From: Candidatus Binatus sp. | GTDB taxonomy: Bacteria; Desulfobacterota; Binatia; Binatales; Binataceae | NCBI RefSeq assembly: GCF_036567905.1 | Contig: NZ_DATCTO010000042.1 | Coordinates: forward strand, 1 to 64,000 | Length of the DNA stretch: 64,000 nucleotides | Reading direction: 5' to 3' | Part shown: positions 8,861-17,519 of the stretch, piece by piece | Layout: each line of letters opens with the position of its first letter | Numbering within the stretch: the first letter of the stretch is position 1 | Program-made: the position numbers and the translations under genes | Notes under the pieces: generated by a model | Told to the model about the DNA's origin: nothing | What the model saw: the letters and a program-made list of their open reading frames with translations, nothing else | Database searches by the model: none

Positions 8861-9516
8861 GGCGTCGTGCTTGGCGGCGGTGGTTGCCGATGCTTGGCGA
8901 TACTGCCGCGGCCGCCTGAGCCGCCGTTGAGTGCGTCGATATTTACCTGCGCGACTCTCAGCTTGGGATCGAGCTTGAGCGCCTTCTCCCAGGCTTCTTC
9001 GGCTTCGCCGAAGCGCTGCAAATCGTTCAGCGCCATGCCTTGGGCGTTGTAAAGCCGCGCGTTGGAGGGGTCCTTGACTATTCCGGCGTTGGCCGCGAGC
9101 AGCGCATCTTCGGCGTCGCCGACGCGCAGGTACACGTCGGCCAGCTCGATGAAGTTGCTGCCCGACGGATTCAGCTCGGTCGCCGTGTGGTACATCTGGA
9201 TCGCGGTATCGCCGTCGCGCAGCACGCCATAGCAGAAGCCCAGGTCCACGTACGCTGAGTCGTTGCGAGGATCGATGCGCAGCGCCTCATGCAGCTTGTC
9301 CATCGCCGCGTGGATTTCCTTGGTATCGACGGGATTGGCCTGACCAGCCTGCCTGACCAACTTTTCCGCCTCGGCAACGACCGCGTCGGATGCGGCGCGA
9401 TTCGCGCCGGCCGCGAAGCTCGAAGACGCGAGCGCCAGGACTCCCAATCCGGCGATCGCGATGGCGAGCATCAAAGCCAGACTCGTTCGCCAGTTGGCGC
9501 GCAATCGATAAACCAT
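8857..9516 (-). CDS. Exported tetratricopeptide-repeat protein
   Basis: A TPR protein of 219 residues starting at the ATG 9514-9516, which gives a clean N-terminal hydrophobic segment (SLALMLAIAIAGLGVLALA) ending in SSSFAAG, a signal peptide or membrane anchor. Three to four TPR units follow (ALRIDPRNDSAYVDLG.., ATELNPSGSNFIELA.., GIVKDPSNARLYNAQG.., ALKLDPKLRVAQVN..), then a Gly/Pro-rich tail. The family mediates protein-protein contacts, and nothing here indicates the partner. An in-frame start 51 bases upstream would place extra residues before the signal peptide and is less likely. Confidence 0.78.
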   Translation of the reverse strand: MVYRLRANWRTSLALMLAIAIAGLGVLALASSSFAAGANRAASDAVVAEAEKLVRQAGQANPVDTKEIHAAMDKLHEALRIDPRNDSAYVDLGFCYGVLRDGDTAIQMYHTATELNPSGSNFIELADVYLRVGDAEDALLAANAGIVKDPSNARLYNAQGMALNDLQRFGEAEEAWEKALKLDPKLRVAQVNIDALNGGSGGRGSIAKHRQPPPPSTTP

Positions 9517-9601
9517 GTTCACGCCACCATTCACCCCAACGCCAATGATAATAGGCGCTGCGTACAAATTGGCAAGATTGAGCGCCCGGCTAGGTGTTTA
9601 G

Positions 9602-10633
9602 TTGTTTCACGCGGGCTGCTCCGATAGCTATGGGTTCGTGCCCCGCGACTCGTTCAATCGTGAGATAGATTACCTGCGGTTATCGGTAATCGACAGATGC
9701 AACCTGCGATGCGTTTACTGCATGCCGCTGGAGGGATTGCGCTTTCTTCCCAAAGACGAGTTGCTGACCCCGGCGGAGTTCGAAACCGTCGCGCGCGCCG
9801 CGGTCGGTGTGGGCTTTCGAAAATTCCGGCTGACCGGCGGCGAGCCTACCCTGCGGCTCGATCTCGTCGAGATTGTCGAGCGGCTGGCGCGCGTGCCCGG
9901 AGTGGGCGGCGTGGCGCTGACCACCAACGCTCTTCTGCTCACGGAGCTTGGGCCGGCGCTGAAACGCGCGGGGCTGAATCGAATCAACGTGCATCTCGAC
10001 AGCCTGGACCCGGCGACCGTCGAGCGGCAAATGCGATGGGGCAGCTTCGAGAAAATCTGGCGCGGGATCGTCGCGGCCGAAGCGGCGGGACTACGGCCTA
10101 TCAAGCTCAACTCGGTCGTGACCGCCGGCTACAACGAATCCGACGTGGTCGAGCTGGCGCGCCTGACGCTTGAGCGCGACTGGCACGTGCGATTCATCGA
10201 GCTGATGCCGCTGGGCGGCGGCGAATGCGCGAGGTTGTCGATGAAGCGCTACGTGTCCAACATCGAGACGCGGCGCAGAATCGAGGCGGCGCTCGGCGCG
10301 CTCACTGAAATCCCGTCTGAAAACCCGGCCGACGAATCGCGCAACTTCCGGCTTGCGGGCGCGCGCGGCGTGGTCGGCTTCATCAGTCCGGTCAGCGAGC
10401 CTTACTGCGGGACCTGCAACCGGATGCGGCTGACGGCGGACGGCAAATTCCACCTGTGCCTGCTCAATGACGACGAACTCGACGTGCGCAGCGCGTTGCG
10501 CTCGAATTCAGGCGACGTGATTGCCGGCGTGGCGCGAATCCTCAAGCGCGCGGTCGAGTTGAAGCCTACCGGGCATCACCTGCTCGAAGGGCGCTCGACG
10601 CAGGACCGTTCGATGTACCAGATCGGCGGCTGA
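9602..10633 (+). CDS. moaA: GTP 3',8-cyclase MoaA (molybdenum cofactor biosynthesis)
   Basis: Radical-SAM enzyme that starts molybdopterin synthesis by rearranging GTP. The first [4Fe-4S] cluster motif is CNLRCVYC (Cys33, 37, 40), followed by the SAM-binding LTGGEPTLR; the second cluster comes from CGTC-x13-C near residues 263-280. The protein ends GG, as MoaA does, for the C-terminal tail that reaches the active site. There is no ATG start: TTG at 9602 is used here, and GTG at 9638 would give a protein starting MPRDSFNREIDYLR that fits the family equally well. No other moa gene lies in the window. The gene converges on lptG. Confidence 0.92.
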   Translation: MFHAGCSDSYGFVPRDSFNREIDYLRLSVIDRCNLRCVYCMPLEGLRFLPKDELLTPAEFETVARAAVGVGFRKFRLTGGEPTLRLDLVEIVERLARVPGVGGVALTTNALLLTELGPALKRAGLNRINVHLDSLDPATVERQMRWGSFEKIWRGIVAAEAAGLRPIKLNSVVTAGYNESDVVELARLTLERDWHVRFIELMPLGGGECARLSMKRYVSNIETRRRIEAALGALTEIPSENPADESRNFRLAGARGVVGFISPVSEPYCGTCNRMRLTADGKFHLCLLNDDELDVRSALRSNSGDVIAGVARILKRAVELKPTGHHLLEGRSTQDRSMYQIGG

Positions 10634-10661
10634 CGCAGCACGCCCTCGCGCATCGCGGCGG

Positions 10662-11762
10662 TCAGCGTTCTTCGCCGAACAGGAATATCGAGACCGCGAT
10701 CATCGCGAACATGAAATTCGGAATCCACGCGGCGACTACCGCGGGCAGCAGCGCCGAACGACCGAGCGCCGAAGTGATTCCGAGCGAGGTCCAGTAGGCG
10801 AAGCCGATCACGATTGCCAAGCCGAAGCTGCGCCCCAGACTCAGGTTGCGCGGCAGCGGATCGAGGCTGAGCGCCATCCCGAGCGCGGCCATTATCAGGC
10901 ACGTCAGCGGCATCGCGTACTTCAGATCGCGATCGACTACGTATCCGCCCGGGTCGAGTCCCTTGCTGCGCAGATCGGCGATGTAGCGATTGAGTTCCCA
11001 CAAGCTGAACTCCTCCGGGTCGAAGCGCAGCAGCCCGAAATCGGCGGGAGTCAGTCCAAGCTCGAAGCGTGCGGCGCCAAACTTGGTCACGGCGCCGCCC
11101 TCGCCGATCTGGAACGAGTTCAACCCGCTCTCAACCCAGCCGTGACCGTTCCATTTCGCGCTCGTCGCATGCTGGAGGTCCTTGAGTCCGAAAACGTTAT
11201 CGAGTTGATAATGGGTAATACCGACGAGCTGCGAGTTTTCCTTGTCGAAGCGGTCAACTGAAATGAATCCGTCGCGCACGCGCACCCAGATGCGCCGGTT
11301 GGCGAAAACCCCCTTGAGCTGGTGCTTCTTGAGTTCCACCGCGTAGATATACTTCGCCTGGCGGGTCGCGGCGGGAACCACGGTTTCGCTGATGAAAAAA
11401 TCAAAACCCGAAATCAACACCGCGACTATCAGCACCGGCACCGCCATCTCGAGCCGGCTGATGCCGAGTTGCTGGCAGGCCAGCACCTCTCCCGATCGAT
11501 TGAGCAGCGCAAAGCCAAGCAGCACGCCGGCCAGACTCGCCACCGGCAGAACCTGCGAGATGATCAGCGGCAGCTTGAGCGCGAAGTACTCCAGGCCCAA
11601 TAACCCCAGCCCGCCGTAACGGATCAAATCGTCGAATCGATCGAACATATCGCCGAGCAGATAGGCCGCCGTGAATGCCGCCAGGCAAACCATGAACGGG
11701 CCGAAGAATTGGCCCGCGATGAAGCGGTCCATCACCGGCGAAAGGCGCGGTCGAAGTGTCAT
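10662..11762 (-). CDS. lptG: LPS export ABC transporter permease LptG
   Basis: One of two permeases of the LptB2FG complex that pulls lipopolysaccharide out of the inner membrane. The YjgP/YjgQ fold is clear: an N-terminal amphipathic MDRFIAGQFFGPFMVCL, TM segments with DMFDRFDDLIRYG and LNRSGEVLACQQLGIS, a periplasmic jelly-roll domain (about 130-270), and three C-terminal TMs with PLTCLIMAALGMALS. The ATG at 11760-11762 overlaps the lptF stop (ATGA), so lptF-lptG are coupled; the much longer open frame upstream of it is an artefact of GC-rich sequence. As downstream partner of the more LptF-like gene it is called LptG. Confidence 0.9.
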   Translation of the reverse strand: MTLRPRLSPVMDRFIAGQFFGPFMVCLAAFTAAYLLGDMFDRFDDLIRYGGLGLLGLEYFALKLPLIISQVLPVASLAGVLLGFALLNRSGEVLACQQLGISRLEMAVPVLIVAVLISGFDFFISETVVPAATRQAKYIYAVELKKHQLKGVFANRRIWVRVRDGFISVDRFDKENSQLVGITHYQLDNVFGLKDLQHATSAKWNGHGWVESGLNSFQIGEGGAVTKFGAARFELGLTPADFGLLRFDPEEFSLWELNRYIADLRSKGLDPGGYVVDRDLKYAMPLTCLIMAALGMALSLDPLPRNLSLGRSFGLAIVIGFAYWTSLGITSALGRSALLPAVVAAWIPNFMFAMIAVSIFLFGEER

Positions 11763-12949
11763 GCGGCCCGCCTGCTGCGTTCGTAGCGCTCGACCAGATC
11801 CCAGATGATGTCGCCGGGGCCGCGGCCCTGGTCCCCCTTGTCGGACGCGGCGCGATAGAAGAACCAGAACGCCAGCGCCATGAATACGATGTCCGGGATG
11901 CTCATCGCGACCCACGCGTCGAGCTTGCCGCGCTGCGCCAGCGTCTCGCCCACGCGCATCAGCGAGTAATAGAGAAAGAACAGCGCGACGCTGACGCCGA
12001 AACGCTCCGAATGGCCGCCGCGCGCCGGTTTGAGCCCGAGCGAGATCCCAAGCAGCGCGAACAGCATCGTGGCGAATGGGACGGTATACTTGCTCGCCAT
12101 CTCGGTCTCGGCGGCGTAGTCAGGTTTCCCTTTGGCGCGCGCCGCCTTGATGTCGGCGCGCAGCGCCGCGTACTTCATTTCGCCCGGATCCTCATCGCTC
12201 ACGTCCAGCGACGACTCGGGACGGACGCTGAGGTCGTAGGTCTTGAAGCTGGTCATGTGAGTGGCGTTGTTGGCGGGCTCGGCGCCGAAGATCGAACCGT
12301 GGAACAGCCGCAGCGTGATCGACTTGTCACGCGGGTCGGGCACTATCATTCCGTGCTTGGCGATTATCGTGTTCTGGTTGTGCGGATCGCGCGCGTCCGA
12401 GATCATGACGCCCTTCAAACTGGAATCGGTATCGGACATCTCGTCGACATAAACGACCAGGCCGGGAAAATTGCTGTTGAAGACTTTTTCCTTCAGCCCG
12501 GCGCTGGTCCGGGTCTGGCTGAGTTCGTAGAGCTTGTTGCGCAGATTGGAATTCGCCCACGGCCTCAGCGAGAATGCGAAGTAGCTCGAAAGCGCGTACA
12601 CGCCCAGCGCCACCAGCATCACCGGCACCGCCAGCCGATACAAGCTGATGCCGCAGGCGCGCGCCGCGGTCATCTCCTGGTCGCTCGACATCCGCCCAAA
12701 TCCCATCAACACTCCGAGCAGCACCGCCATCGGAAACGTGAGCTCCAAAAAGGCCGGCATGATGTACCCGATGATCCCCATCACCTCGCCCAGGCTGACG
12801 CCGTGATTGACGACCATGTCCATCAGCTTGAGCAACTTGCCCGTGACCAACGCGAAGGTCAGCAGGCCGACGTCGACCGCGAACGGCCCCAGCACCTCGC
12901 GCGCGACGTAGCGGTCGATAATCGCAAATCCTGGGATGGCTAGTCTCAT
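11759..12949 (-). CDS. lptF: LPS export ABC transporter permease LptF
   Basis: Permease partner of LptG in lipopolysaccharide transport. The 396-residue protein begins IIDRYVAREVLGPFAVDVGLL, followed by KLLKLMDMVVNHGVSLG, the coupling region GFGRMSSDQEMTAARACGIS that contacts the ATPase, a periplasmic beta-jelly-roll domain, and the C-terminal TMs (PFATMLFALLGISLGLKPARGG). It is the first gene of a two-gene operon with lptG and diverges from the RlmB-type gene across 135 bp. The ATPase LptB is not in the window. The C-terminus carries a charged tail (VERYERSRRAA). Confidence 0.9.
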   Translation of the reverse strand: MRLAIPGFAIIDRYVAREVLGPFAVDVGLLTFALVTGKLLKLMDMVVNHGVSLGEVMGIIGYIMPAFLELTFPMAVLLGVLMGFGRMSSDQEMTAARACGISLYRLAVPVMLVALGVYALSSYFAFSLRPWANSNLRNKLYELSQTRTSAGLKEKVFNSNFPGLVVYVDEMSDTDSSLKGVMISDARDPHNQNTIIAKHGMIVPDPRDKSITLRLFHGSIFGAEPANNATHMTSFKTYDLSVRPESSLDVSDEDPGEMKYAALRADIKAARAKGKPDYAAETEMASKYTVPFATMLFALLGISLGLKPARGGHSERFGVSVALFFLYYSLMRVGETLAQRGKLDAWVAMSIPDIVFMALAFWFFYRAASDKGDQGRGPGDIIWDLVERYERSRRAA

Positions 12950-13084
12950 GGTTCGATCCCTGCCGTCGGCGAGGGGTTGCGCCCAAGTTTAGACATCCCC
13001 GCGCGCGATTGAAACTTGCGATTCGATCTTCTTCTTGCGCACCGGGACAGCTACTTGCGCGGCGCTCTGATAGTATCGCTCTGG

Positions 13085-13996
13085 ATGAGAGACTTTCGCG
13101 ACAAGGGCCGCACTCCACGCTTCAACCGCAACGCGCCGGCTCCGCCGCGCCGTCATTCGCCCCCGTCCAGTCCCAAGCCTGCCGCGGCGCCGGCCCCTGC
13201 GCGCGATTATCGGCGTGCGGACGCGGGCGAGCGCGAGCCTCGGCGCGCCGGCGGCAACGATCGCGAAATAGTCTATGGGGTCGAGCCAATCCGCGAGCTG
13301 GTCGCCGCCGCGCCCGGCTCGATTCGAGTGCTCTACGTGAAATCCGGCGACGAGCGGCGCTTCGCGGCTGAGATCGACCTCGTCAGAACCGGCGCAGGCC
13401 GCGTCGAATTCCTCGATGACGCCGGATTGGAGCGATTGGCGGGACCGGCCGCCCGCCATCAGGGGATTGCGGCCCTGATGCGCGAGTACGAGTACACGCC
13501 GCTCGAGCAGATTCTCATCGACCAGCCCGATCCGATCGTGCTGGTGGACGGCGTCACCGATCCGCGCAACCTGGGCGCGCTGATGCGCTCGGCGGAAGGC
13601 GCCGGCGCCGGCGCGATCGTCATCGCCAAGGACCGAACGGCGGGCATCACGCCCGCGGCGATCAAGTCGTCGGCCGGTGCGTGGATACATCTGAAGATCG
13701 CGCGATGCGGCAACGTCGCCCGCACCATCGAGCAGTTGAAAGAGGCAGGCTATTGGACCGCGGCGCTCGCGCCCGGCGGCGATACGTCGATCTACGCGCT
13801 CGACACCTCGCGCAAGCTCGCGATCATCGTCGGTTCCGAGGGGCGCGGCATTCGCGACATCGTGAAGAAGGGTGCGGATTTTGTCGTGGGCATCCCGATG
13901 CGCGGGAAAGTCGGCTCGCTCAACGTGTCGGTCGCCGCCGCGGTGGCGCTGTTCGAAATCGCCCGCCGCCGTTGCGCCGCGAGTCAGGCAGGTTAG
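13085..13996 (+). CDS. rlmB: RlmB-type 23S rRNA 2'-O-methyltransferase (TrmH/SpoU family)
   Basis: SAM-dependent methyltransferase of the SPOUT (trefoil-knot) class, most like RlmB, which methylates the ribose of a guanosine in 23S rRNA. Motif 1 DPRNLGALMRSAEGAGA, motif 2 IIVGSEGRGI and motif 3 SLNVSVAAAVALFE are intact. An L30e-like RNA-binding domain (VYGVEPIRELVAA.. to EFLDDAGLERLAG..HQGI) precedes them. The start at ATG 13085 leaves a basic Pro/Ala/Arg-rich N-terminal stretch of about 60 residues that is probably disordered. It ends 3 bp before a convergent small gene. Family members act on different rRNA or tRNA sites, so the target is inferred. Confidence 0.85.
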   Translation: MRDFRDKGRTPRFNRNAPAPPRRHSPPSSPKPAAAPAPARDYRRADAGEREPRRAGGNDREIVYGVEPIRELVAAAPGSIRVLYVKSGDERRFAAEIDLVRTGAGRVEFLDDAGLERLAGPAARHQGIAALMREYEYTPLEQILIDQPDPIVLVDGVTDPRNLGALMRSAEGAGAGAIVIAKDRTAGITPAAIKSSAGAWIHLKIARCGNVARTIEQLKEAGYWTAALAPGGDTSIYALDTSRKLAIIVGSEGRGIRDIVKKGADFVVGIPMRGKVGSLNVSVAAAVALFEIARRRCAASQAG

Positions 13997-13999
13997 CAG

Positions 14000-14356
14000 C
14001 TAAAGACTTTGCGCTTTGCTTTTGGCGGTTCTTTTTGACGCCGGCCTGGCGCGGGTCGGTTTGCGCTCGGCCAAACCCGGATACTTCCTGGCCAGCGCTC
14101 GCTTGATAGTGTTCATCCAGTTGGATTCGCACTGGCTCGCGATCTTTCTCATCCCGCCAACCTGCCGGCTGGCGTCCTTCATCTGCGCTTTCAGCAGTAC
14201 GGCTCCCCTGGCGAGATGCGGATGCATCCCATGCACGTTGAGTTCGGACAGCGTCTTGCCGAGCAGCTTCAGTTCGCCCTTGATGCGGTCGGCGTAAACC
14301 CTGGCCCATTCGAGATCGATCAGGGCGCTGCTGGCAGGAGGCTTGAGTTTCGTCAT
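14000..14356 (-). CDS. Small basic hypothetical protein
   Basis: I do not recognise this 118-residue protein. The start chosen is the ATG at 14354-14356. The first 90 residues look helical (LEWARVYADRIKGELKLLG, ARGAVLLKAQMKDASRQVGG), and the C-terminus from about residue 90 is a Lys/Arg/Ala-rich tail (PTRARPASKRTAKSKAQSL) that resembles histone-H1-like bacterial DNA-binding tails. It has one Cys and no membrane segment. It is convergent with the rlmB-type gene and diverges from the tRNA array. Coding status is supported by GC-biased codon use and lack of a better frame, not by homology. Confidence 0.6.
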   Translation of the reverse strand: MTKLKPPASSALIDLEWARVYADRIKGELKLLGKTLSELNVHGMHPHLARGAVLLKAQMKDASRQVGGMRKIASQCESNWMNTIKRALARKYPGLAERKPTRARPASKRTAKSKAQSL

Positions 14357-14510
14357 GCCGAACACTGTCCCCGTCGACACCCGCGATCGCAAGTATTGCG
14401 CTGTCACCTGGGGAACCGCGCGGTTCAGTTTTTGCGCCGCAATTGTCGAACCTGACCCGCGGCGCCCGGTCGCCGGGAGGCAAGGAGCAGACCCTCAAAC
14501 GCCGTTTCGC

Positions 14511-14539
14511 TTGACAGTTGCGGCGGCGGCGAATAACTT
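14511..14539 (+). promoter_or_regulatory. Sigma-70 type promoter for the tRNA-rpmG-secE cluster
   Basis: A perfect -35 box TTGACA (14511-14516), a 17-bp spacer and TAACTT (14534-14539) as -10 box. The spacer is GC-rich and the boxes stand out. The first tRNA begins 20 bases after the -10 box, the spacing expected for a stable-RNA promoter. Confidence 0.72.
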
Positions 14540-14558
14540 TGCTCCCTTAACGTCGTTT

Positions 14559-14630
14559 GCCGATGTAGCTCAACGGTAGAGCACCTGATTTGTAATCAGG
14601 TGGTTGCGAGTTCGATTCTCGCCATCGGCT
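14559..14630 (+). tRNA. tRNA-Thr (anticodon TGT)
   Basis: Full cloverleaf: acceptor GCCGATG/CATCGGC, D arm GCTC..GAGC, anticodon stem CCTGA/TCAGG around loop TTTGTAA (anticodon TGT, reads ACA), T arm GCGAG/CTCGC with TTCGATT. Discriminator is T at 14630; the 3' CCA is not encoded. First gene of the tRNA array. Confidence 0.96.
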
Positions 14631-14653
14631 TGGTCGGCACGATAGCCTTGGGA

Positions 14654-14739
<86 letters not shown>

Positions 14740-14765
14740 GTATAATGATGAGTTCGACGGAGAGG

Positions 14766-14841
14766 GCGGGAATAGCTCAGTTGGTAGAGCGCGAGCCTTC
14801 CAAGCTCGGGGTCGCGGGTTCGAGTCCCGTTTCCCGCTCCA
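14766..14841 (+). tRNA. tRNA-Gly (anticodon TCC)
   Basis: Acceptor GCGGGAA/TTCCCGC, anticodon stem CGAGC/GCTCG around CTTCCAA (anticodon TCC, reads GGA), T arm GCGGG/CCCGT with TTCGAGT, discriminator T, encoded CCA at 14839-14841. Third tRNA of the array. Confidence 0.96.
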
Positions 14842-14944
14842 AACAAAACCATCTGACGATGGGCCGGAGCGACGGCAGTTTTTTTGACGAACGGATTTTT
14901 GTTCTTTTGAGGCAACGATTGTTCCGGTTGAGCAGAGCACGAAC

Positions 14945-15017
<73 letters not shown>

Positions 15018-15075
15018 TTCCAGATTTGCGCCGGCTGAGCGGCGGAAAAGTTTTTCGAGGCGGACAACGAAAACA

Positions 15076-15231
15076 ATGAGAGATCTGATTTCGCTTTCGT
15101 GCGACGGTTGCAAATCGCGCAACTACACCACGACCAAGAACAAGAAGACGCAGACCGACAAATTTTCAATCAAGAAATTCTGTCCGAAGTGCCGCGCGCA
15201 CACGCTGCACAAGGAAGGCAAAGTTTCTTGA
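15076..15231 (+). CDS. rpmG: 50S ribosomal protein L33, zinc-binding form
   Basis: A 51-residue L33, too short for most gene lists. It starts MRDLISLSCDGCKSRNYTT and ends TLHKEGKVS. Cys9 and Cys12 (CDGC) with Cys36 and Cys39 (CPKC) form the zinc ribbon of the C+ type. A GAGG at 15057-15060 precedes the ATG. It sits between tRNA-Thr(GGT) and tRNA-Trp, its usual place in Deltaproteobacteria-like genomes. Confidence 0.93.
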   Translation: MRDLISLSCDGCKSRNYTTTKNKKTQTDKFSIKKFCPKCRAHTLHKEGKVS

Positions 15232-15306
15232 GCAGTGGTCGATCGCGCAGCGCGCCTGGCACAGTGAAAAACGCGCCCGGCGCGCGCCGGCGCAAAACGG
15301 TTGCGC

Positions 15307-15383
15307 GGGTCAGTAGCTCCAATTGGCAGAGCATCGGACTCCAAATCCGAGGGTTCCAGGTTCGACTCCTGGCTGGCCCGCCA
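15307..15383 (+). tRNA. tRNA-Trp (anticodon CCA)
   Basis: Acceptor GGGTCAG/CTGGCCC with one T-G wobble, D arm GCTC..GAGC, anticodon stem TCGGA/TCCGA around CTCCAAA (anticodon CCA), T arm CCAGG/CCTGG with TTCGACT, discriminator G and an encoded CCA at 15381-15383. It stands between rpmG and secE. Confidence 0.96.
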
Positions 15384-15439
15384 AAAATGACAGCGGTTTA
15401 ACCGAACTAATCACGCGGTCCTTGATTTAGGCACGAAAT

Positions 15440-15643
15440 ATGGATAGTCTGAAAAGTTACTTCAATCAGGGCGTAAGTTTCGTCACGGAAGCATGGACGG
15501 AGCTTGCCAAGGTCCATTACCCCTCGCCCAAGGAAACCATGCAGGCCACGATTGTGGTCGTGGGTTTGACGTTTGTGATGGCTTTGTGGCTCGGAGTGAT
15601 CGACTTTTTCGCGGTTCGCGGCGTGCAGATGCTGCTCCGCTAG
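15440..15643 (+). CDS. secE: Preprotein translocase subunit SecE
   Basis: Essential small subunit of the SecYEG channel in the inner membrane. The 67-residue protein has the conserved amphipathic segment EAWTELAKVHYPSPKETMQAT followed (from residue 36) by one transmembrane helix, the short single-TM form of SecE found outside the enterics. It lies in the standard secE-nusG-rplK order; its partner SecY is encoded at 41393. Confidence 0.95.
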   Translation: MDSLKSYFNQGVSFVTEAWTELAKVHYPSPKETMQATIVVVGLTFVMALWLGVIDFFAVRGVQMLLR

Positions 15644-15715
15644 GGACCAACGACCGGACGCGCAACTGCTGACTGTGATGAAGACTGCTCATTCTGGTGA
15701 AGACCGCCCATTGCG

Positions 15716-16279
15716 ATGACTGAACCGATTACCGAGACCGCCAAGCCCGCGATGAAGTGGTATGTCGTCCATACCTACTCGGGCTACGAGCACAAGGCCA
15801 AGGCCGCGCTCGAGGAGCGGGTGCGCTCGCTCCACAAGGAAGACAAAATCGGCAAGGTGCTGGTGCCCATTGAGCGGGTGCAGGAACTCGGCAAGGGCGG
15901 CGCGCGCAAGGTCTCCAGCCGCAAGTTTTTCCCCGGCTACATCTTCGTGCAGATGGTGCTCGACGACGAGACCTGGCACGTCATCAAGAACACGCCGAAA
16001 ATTACCGGCTTCGTCGGGCATTCCACCAATCCGCCCGAAGTTCCGACGTCCGAAGTCGCAGAGATCGAGCAGCAGATGGAAGAAGGGGCGCTGCGGCCCA
16101 AGCCCAAGGTGCTGTTCGAGGTGGGCGAGGCGATCAAAGTGGTTGACGGCCCTTTCCAGGACTTCAACGGCACCGTCGAGGAAGTCAAGCCGGAAAAGGG
16201 CAAAGTGCGCGTTCTGATCTCGATCTTCGGCCGCGCGACTCCGGTCGAACTGGACTTTGTGCAGGTAGAGAAGGCCTGA
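15716..16279 (+). CDS. nusG: Transcription termination/antitermination protein NusG
   Basis: Elongation factor that binds RNA polymerase and links it to Rho or the ribosome. The NGN domain starts KWYVVHTYSGYEHKAKAALEE (from residue 14), includes RKFFPGYIFVQM and the TPKITGFVG segment, and is followed by a KOW domain with VVDGPFQDFNGTVEEV. Length 187 residues is typical. The first 13 residues are a short acidic leader. It follows secE by 72 bp. Confidence 0.96.
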   Translation: MTEPITETAKPAMKWYVVHTYSGYEHKAKAALEERVRSLHKEDKIGKVLVPIERVQELGKGGARKVSSRKFFPGYIFVQMVLDDETWHVIKNTPKITGFVGHSTNPPEVPTSEVAEIEQQMEEGALRPKPKVLFEVGEAIKVVDGPFQDFNGTVEEVKPEKGKVRVLISIFGRATPVELDFVQVEKA

Positions 16280-16301
16280 AACAGCGAAACAACACCCGAT
16301 T

Positions 16302-16336
16302 CGCCGGATGCGCGCGGCTCGCGCGCGTATCCGGCG
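16302..16336 (+). promoter_or_regulatory. Long stem-loop in the nusG-rplK gap
   Basis: CGCCGGAT (16302-16309) pairs with ATCCGGCG (16329-16336), and the inner GCGCGCG/CGCGCGT extends it to about 15 bp around a GCTCG loop. No T-run follows, so it is not an intrinsic terminator. It lies 33 bp before rplK, where L1 represses its own operon in E. coli, or it may be an RNA-processing site. Confidence 0.45.
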
Positions 16337-16368
16337 TTCGCGACTGAGCAACCAGGAACGATTTTAAA

Positions 16369-16794
16369 GTGGCTAAGAAAGTAGTCGGATCGATCAAGCT
16401 GCAGATTCCGGCCGGCGCGGCCAATCCCTCGCCGCCGGTGGGACCCGCGCTCGGACAGCGCGGCGTCAATATCATGGAGTTCTGCAAGGCCTTCAACGCC
16501 CAGACCCAGAACATGCAGGGTCTGGTCATCCCGGTGATAGTCACCGTTTATGCCGACCGCTCGTTCACCTTCATCACCAAGAGCCCGCCCGCGTCGATTC
16601 TGCTGCTGCGCGCCGCGGGAATCGAAAAGGGCTCGCCGATGCCCAACAAGAACAAGGTCGGCAAGGTCACGCGCGCGCAGGTCGAGGAAATCGCCAAGAC
16701 CAAGCTCAAGGACCTGACCGCGGCCGACCTGGCTGCCGCCGTCAATACCGTTTCGGGCACCGCGCGCAGCATGGGCATCGACGTCACGGATTAA
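16369..16794 (+). CDS. rplK: 50S ribosomal protein L11
   Basis: Ribosomal protein of the GTPase-associated centre, needed for stringent response through RelA. It starts at GTG 16369 and reads [22 protein letters not shown], with the conserved proline-rich N-terminal face, then [19 protein letters not shown] and a C-terminal rRNA-binding domain ending [12 protein letters not shown]. 141 residues is the usual length. It leads rplK-rplA, with 11 bp to the next gene. Confidence 0.96.
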   Translation: MAKKVVGSIKLQIPAGAANPSPPVGPALGQRGVNIMEFCKAFNAQTQNMQGLVIPVIVTVYADRSFTFITKSPPASILLLRAAGIEKGSPMPNKNKVGKVTRAQVEEIAKTKLKDLTAADLAAAVNTVSGTARSMGIDVTD

Positions 16795-16805
16795 GGCTAA
16801 AGAAG

Positions 16806-17519
16806 ATGGCAGGCAAGAAATACAAAGAAGCGGCCAAGAAGATCGATCGCGAAAAACGCTACACGCTCGAAGAAGCGGTCAAGCTGGTCGTCGATAACAA
16901 GGTCGCCAAGTTCGACGAGACCGTCGAGATAGCGGTGCGGCTCGGCGTCGATCCGCGCCAGGCCGACCAGAACGTGCGCGGCACTATCGTGCTGCCGCAT
17001 GGAACCGGCGCGGTGGCGCGCGTGCTGGTGGTCGCCAAGGGCGAGAAGGAGCGCGAGGCGCGCGAGGCGGGTGCCGACTTCGTCGGCGGCGACGAGATCA
17101 TAAAGAAGATCCAGGAAGAGAACTGGCTCGACTTCGACCGCGTCATCGCCACCCCCGACATGATGGGCCAGGTCGGACGGATCGGCAAGATTCTCGGGCC
17201 CCGCGGCCTGATGCCCAATCCCAAGGTCGGCACCGTCACCTTCGATGTCGCCAAGGCGGTCGCCGAGATCAAGGCCGGCAAGGTGGACTACCGCGTGGAC
17301 AAGGCCGGCGTCGTGCATGCGCGGGTGGGCAAGCTGAGTTTCGGCGCGTCGAAGCTGCTCGACAACGTGCGCGCGATCCTCGGCGCGATCGTTCGCTCCA
17401 AGCCGGCCAGCGCCAAGGGAAATTACGTTCGCAGCGTAGCGATTTCCTCGACGATGGGCCCGGGAGTGCGGGTCGATACGGCGCAGGCGGCGGCCAAGGC
17501 GCTCGCGGCGGCCGCGTAA
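16806..17519 (+). CDS. rplA: 50S ribosomal protein L1
   Basis: L1-stalk protein that helps release deacylated tRNA from the E site and, in many bacteria, represses rplK-rplA translation. 237 residues, with [33 protein letters not shown] and the signature [16 protein letters not shown]. The end is Ala-rich. It directly follows rplK and precedes rplJ by 35 bp. Confidence 0.96.
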   Translation: MAGKKYKEAAKKIDREKRYTLEEAVKLVVDNKVAKFDETVEIAVRLGVDPRQADQNVRGTIVLPHGTGAVARVLVVAKGEKEREAREAGADFVGGDEIIKKIQEENWLDFDRVIATPDMMGQVGRIGKILGPRGLMPNPKVGTVTFDVAKAVAEIKAGKVDYRVDKAGVVHARVGKLSFGASKLLDNVRAILGAIVRSKPASAKGNYVRSVAISSTMGPGVRVDTAQAAAKALAAAA

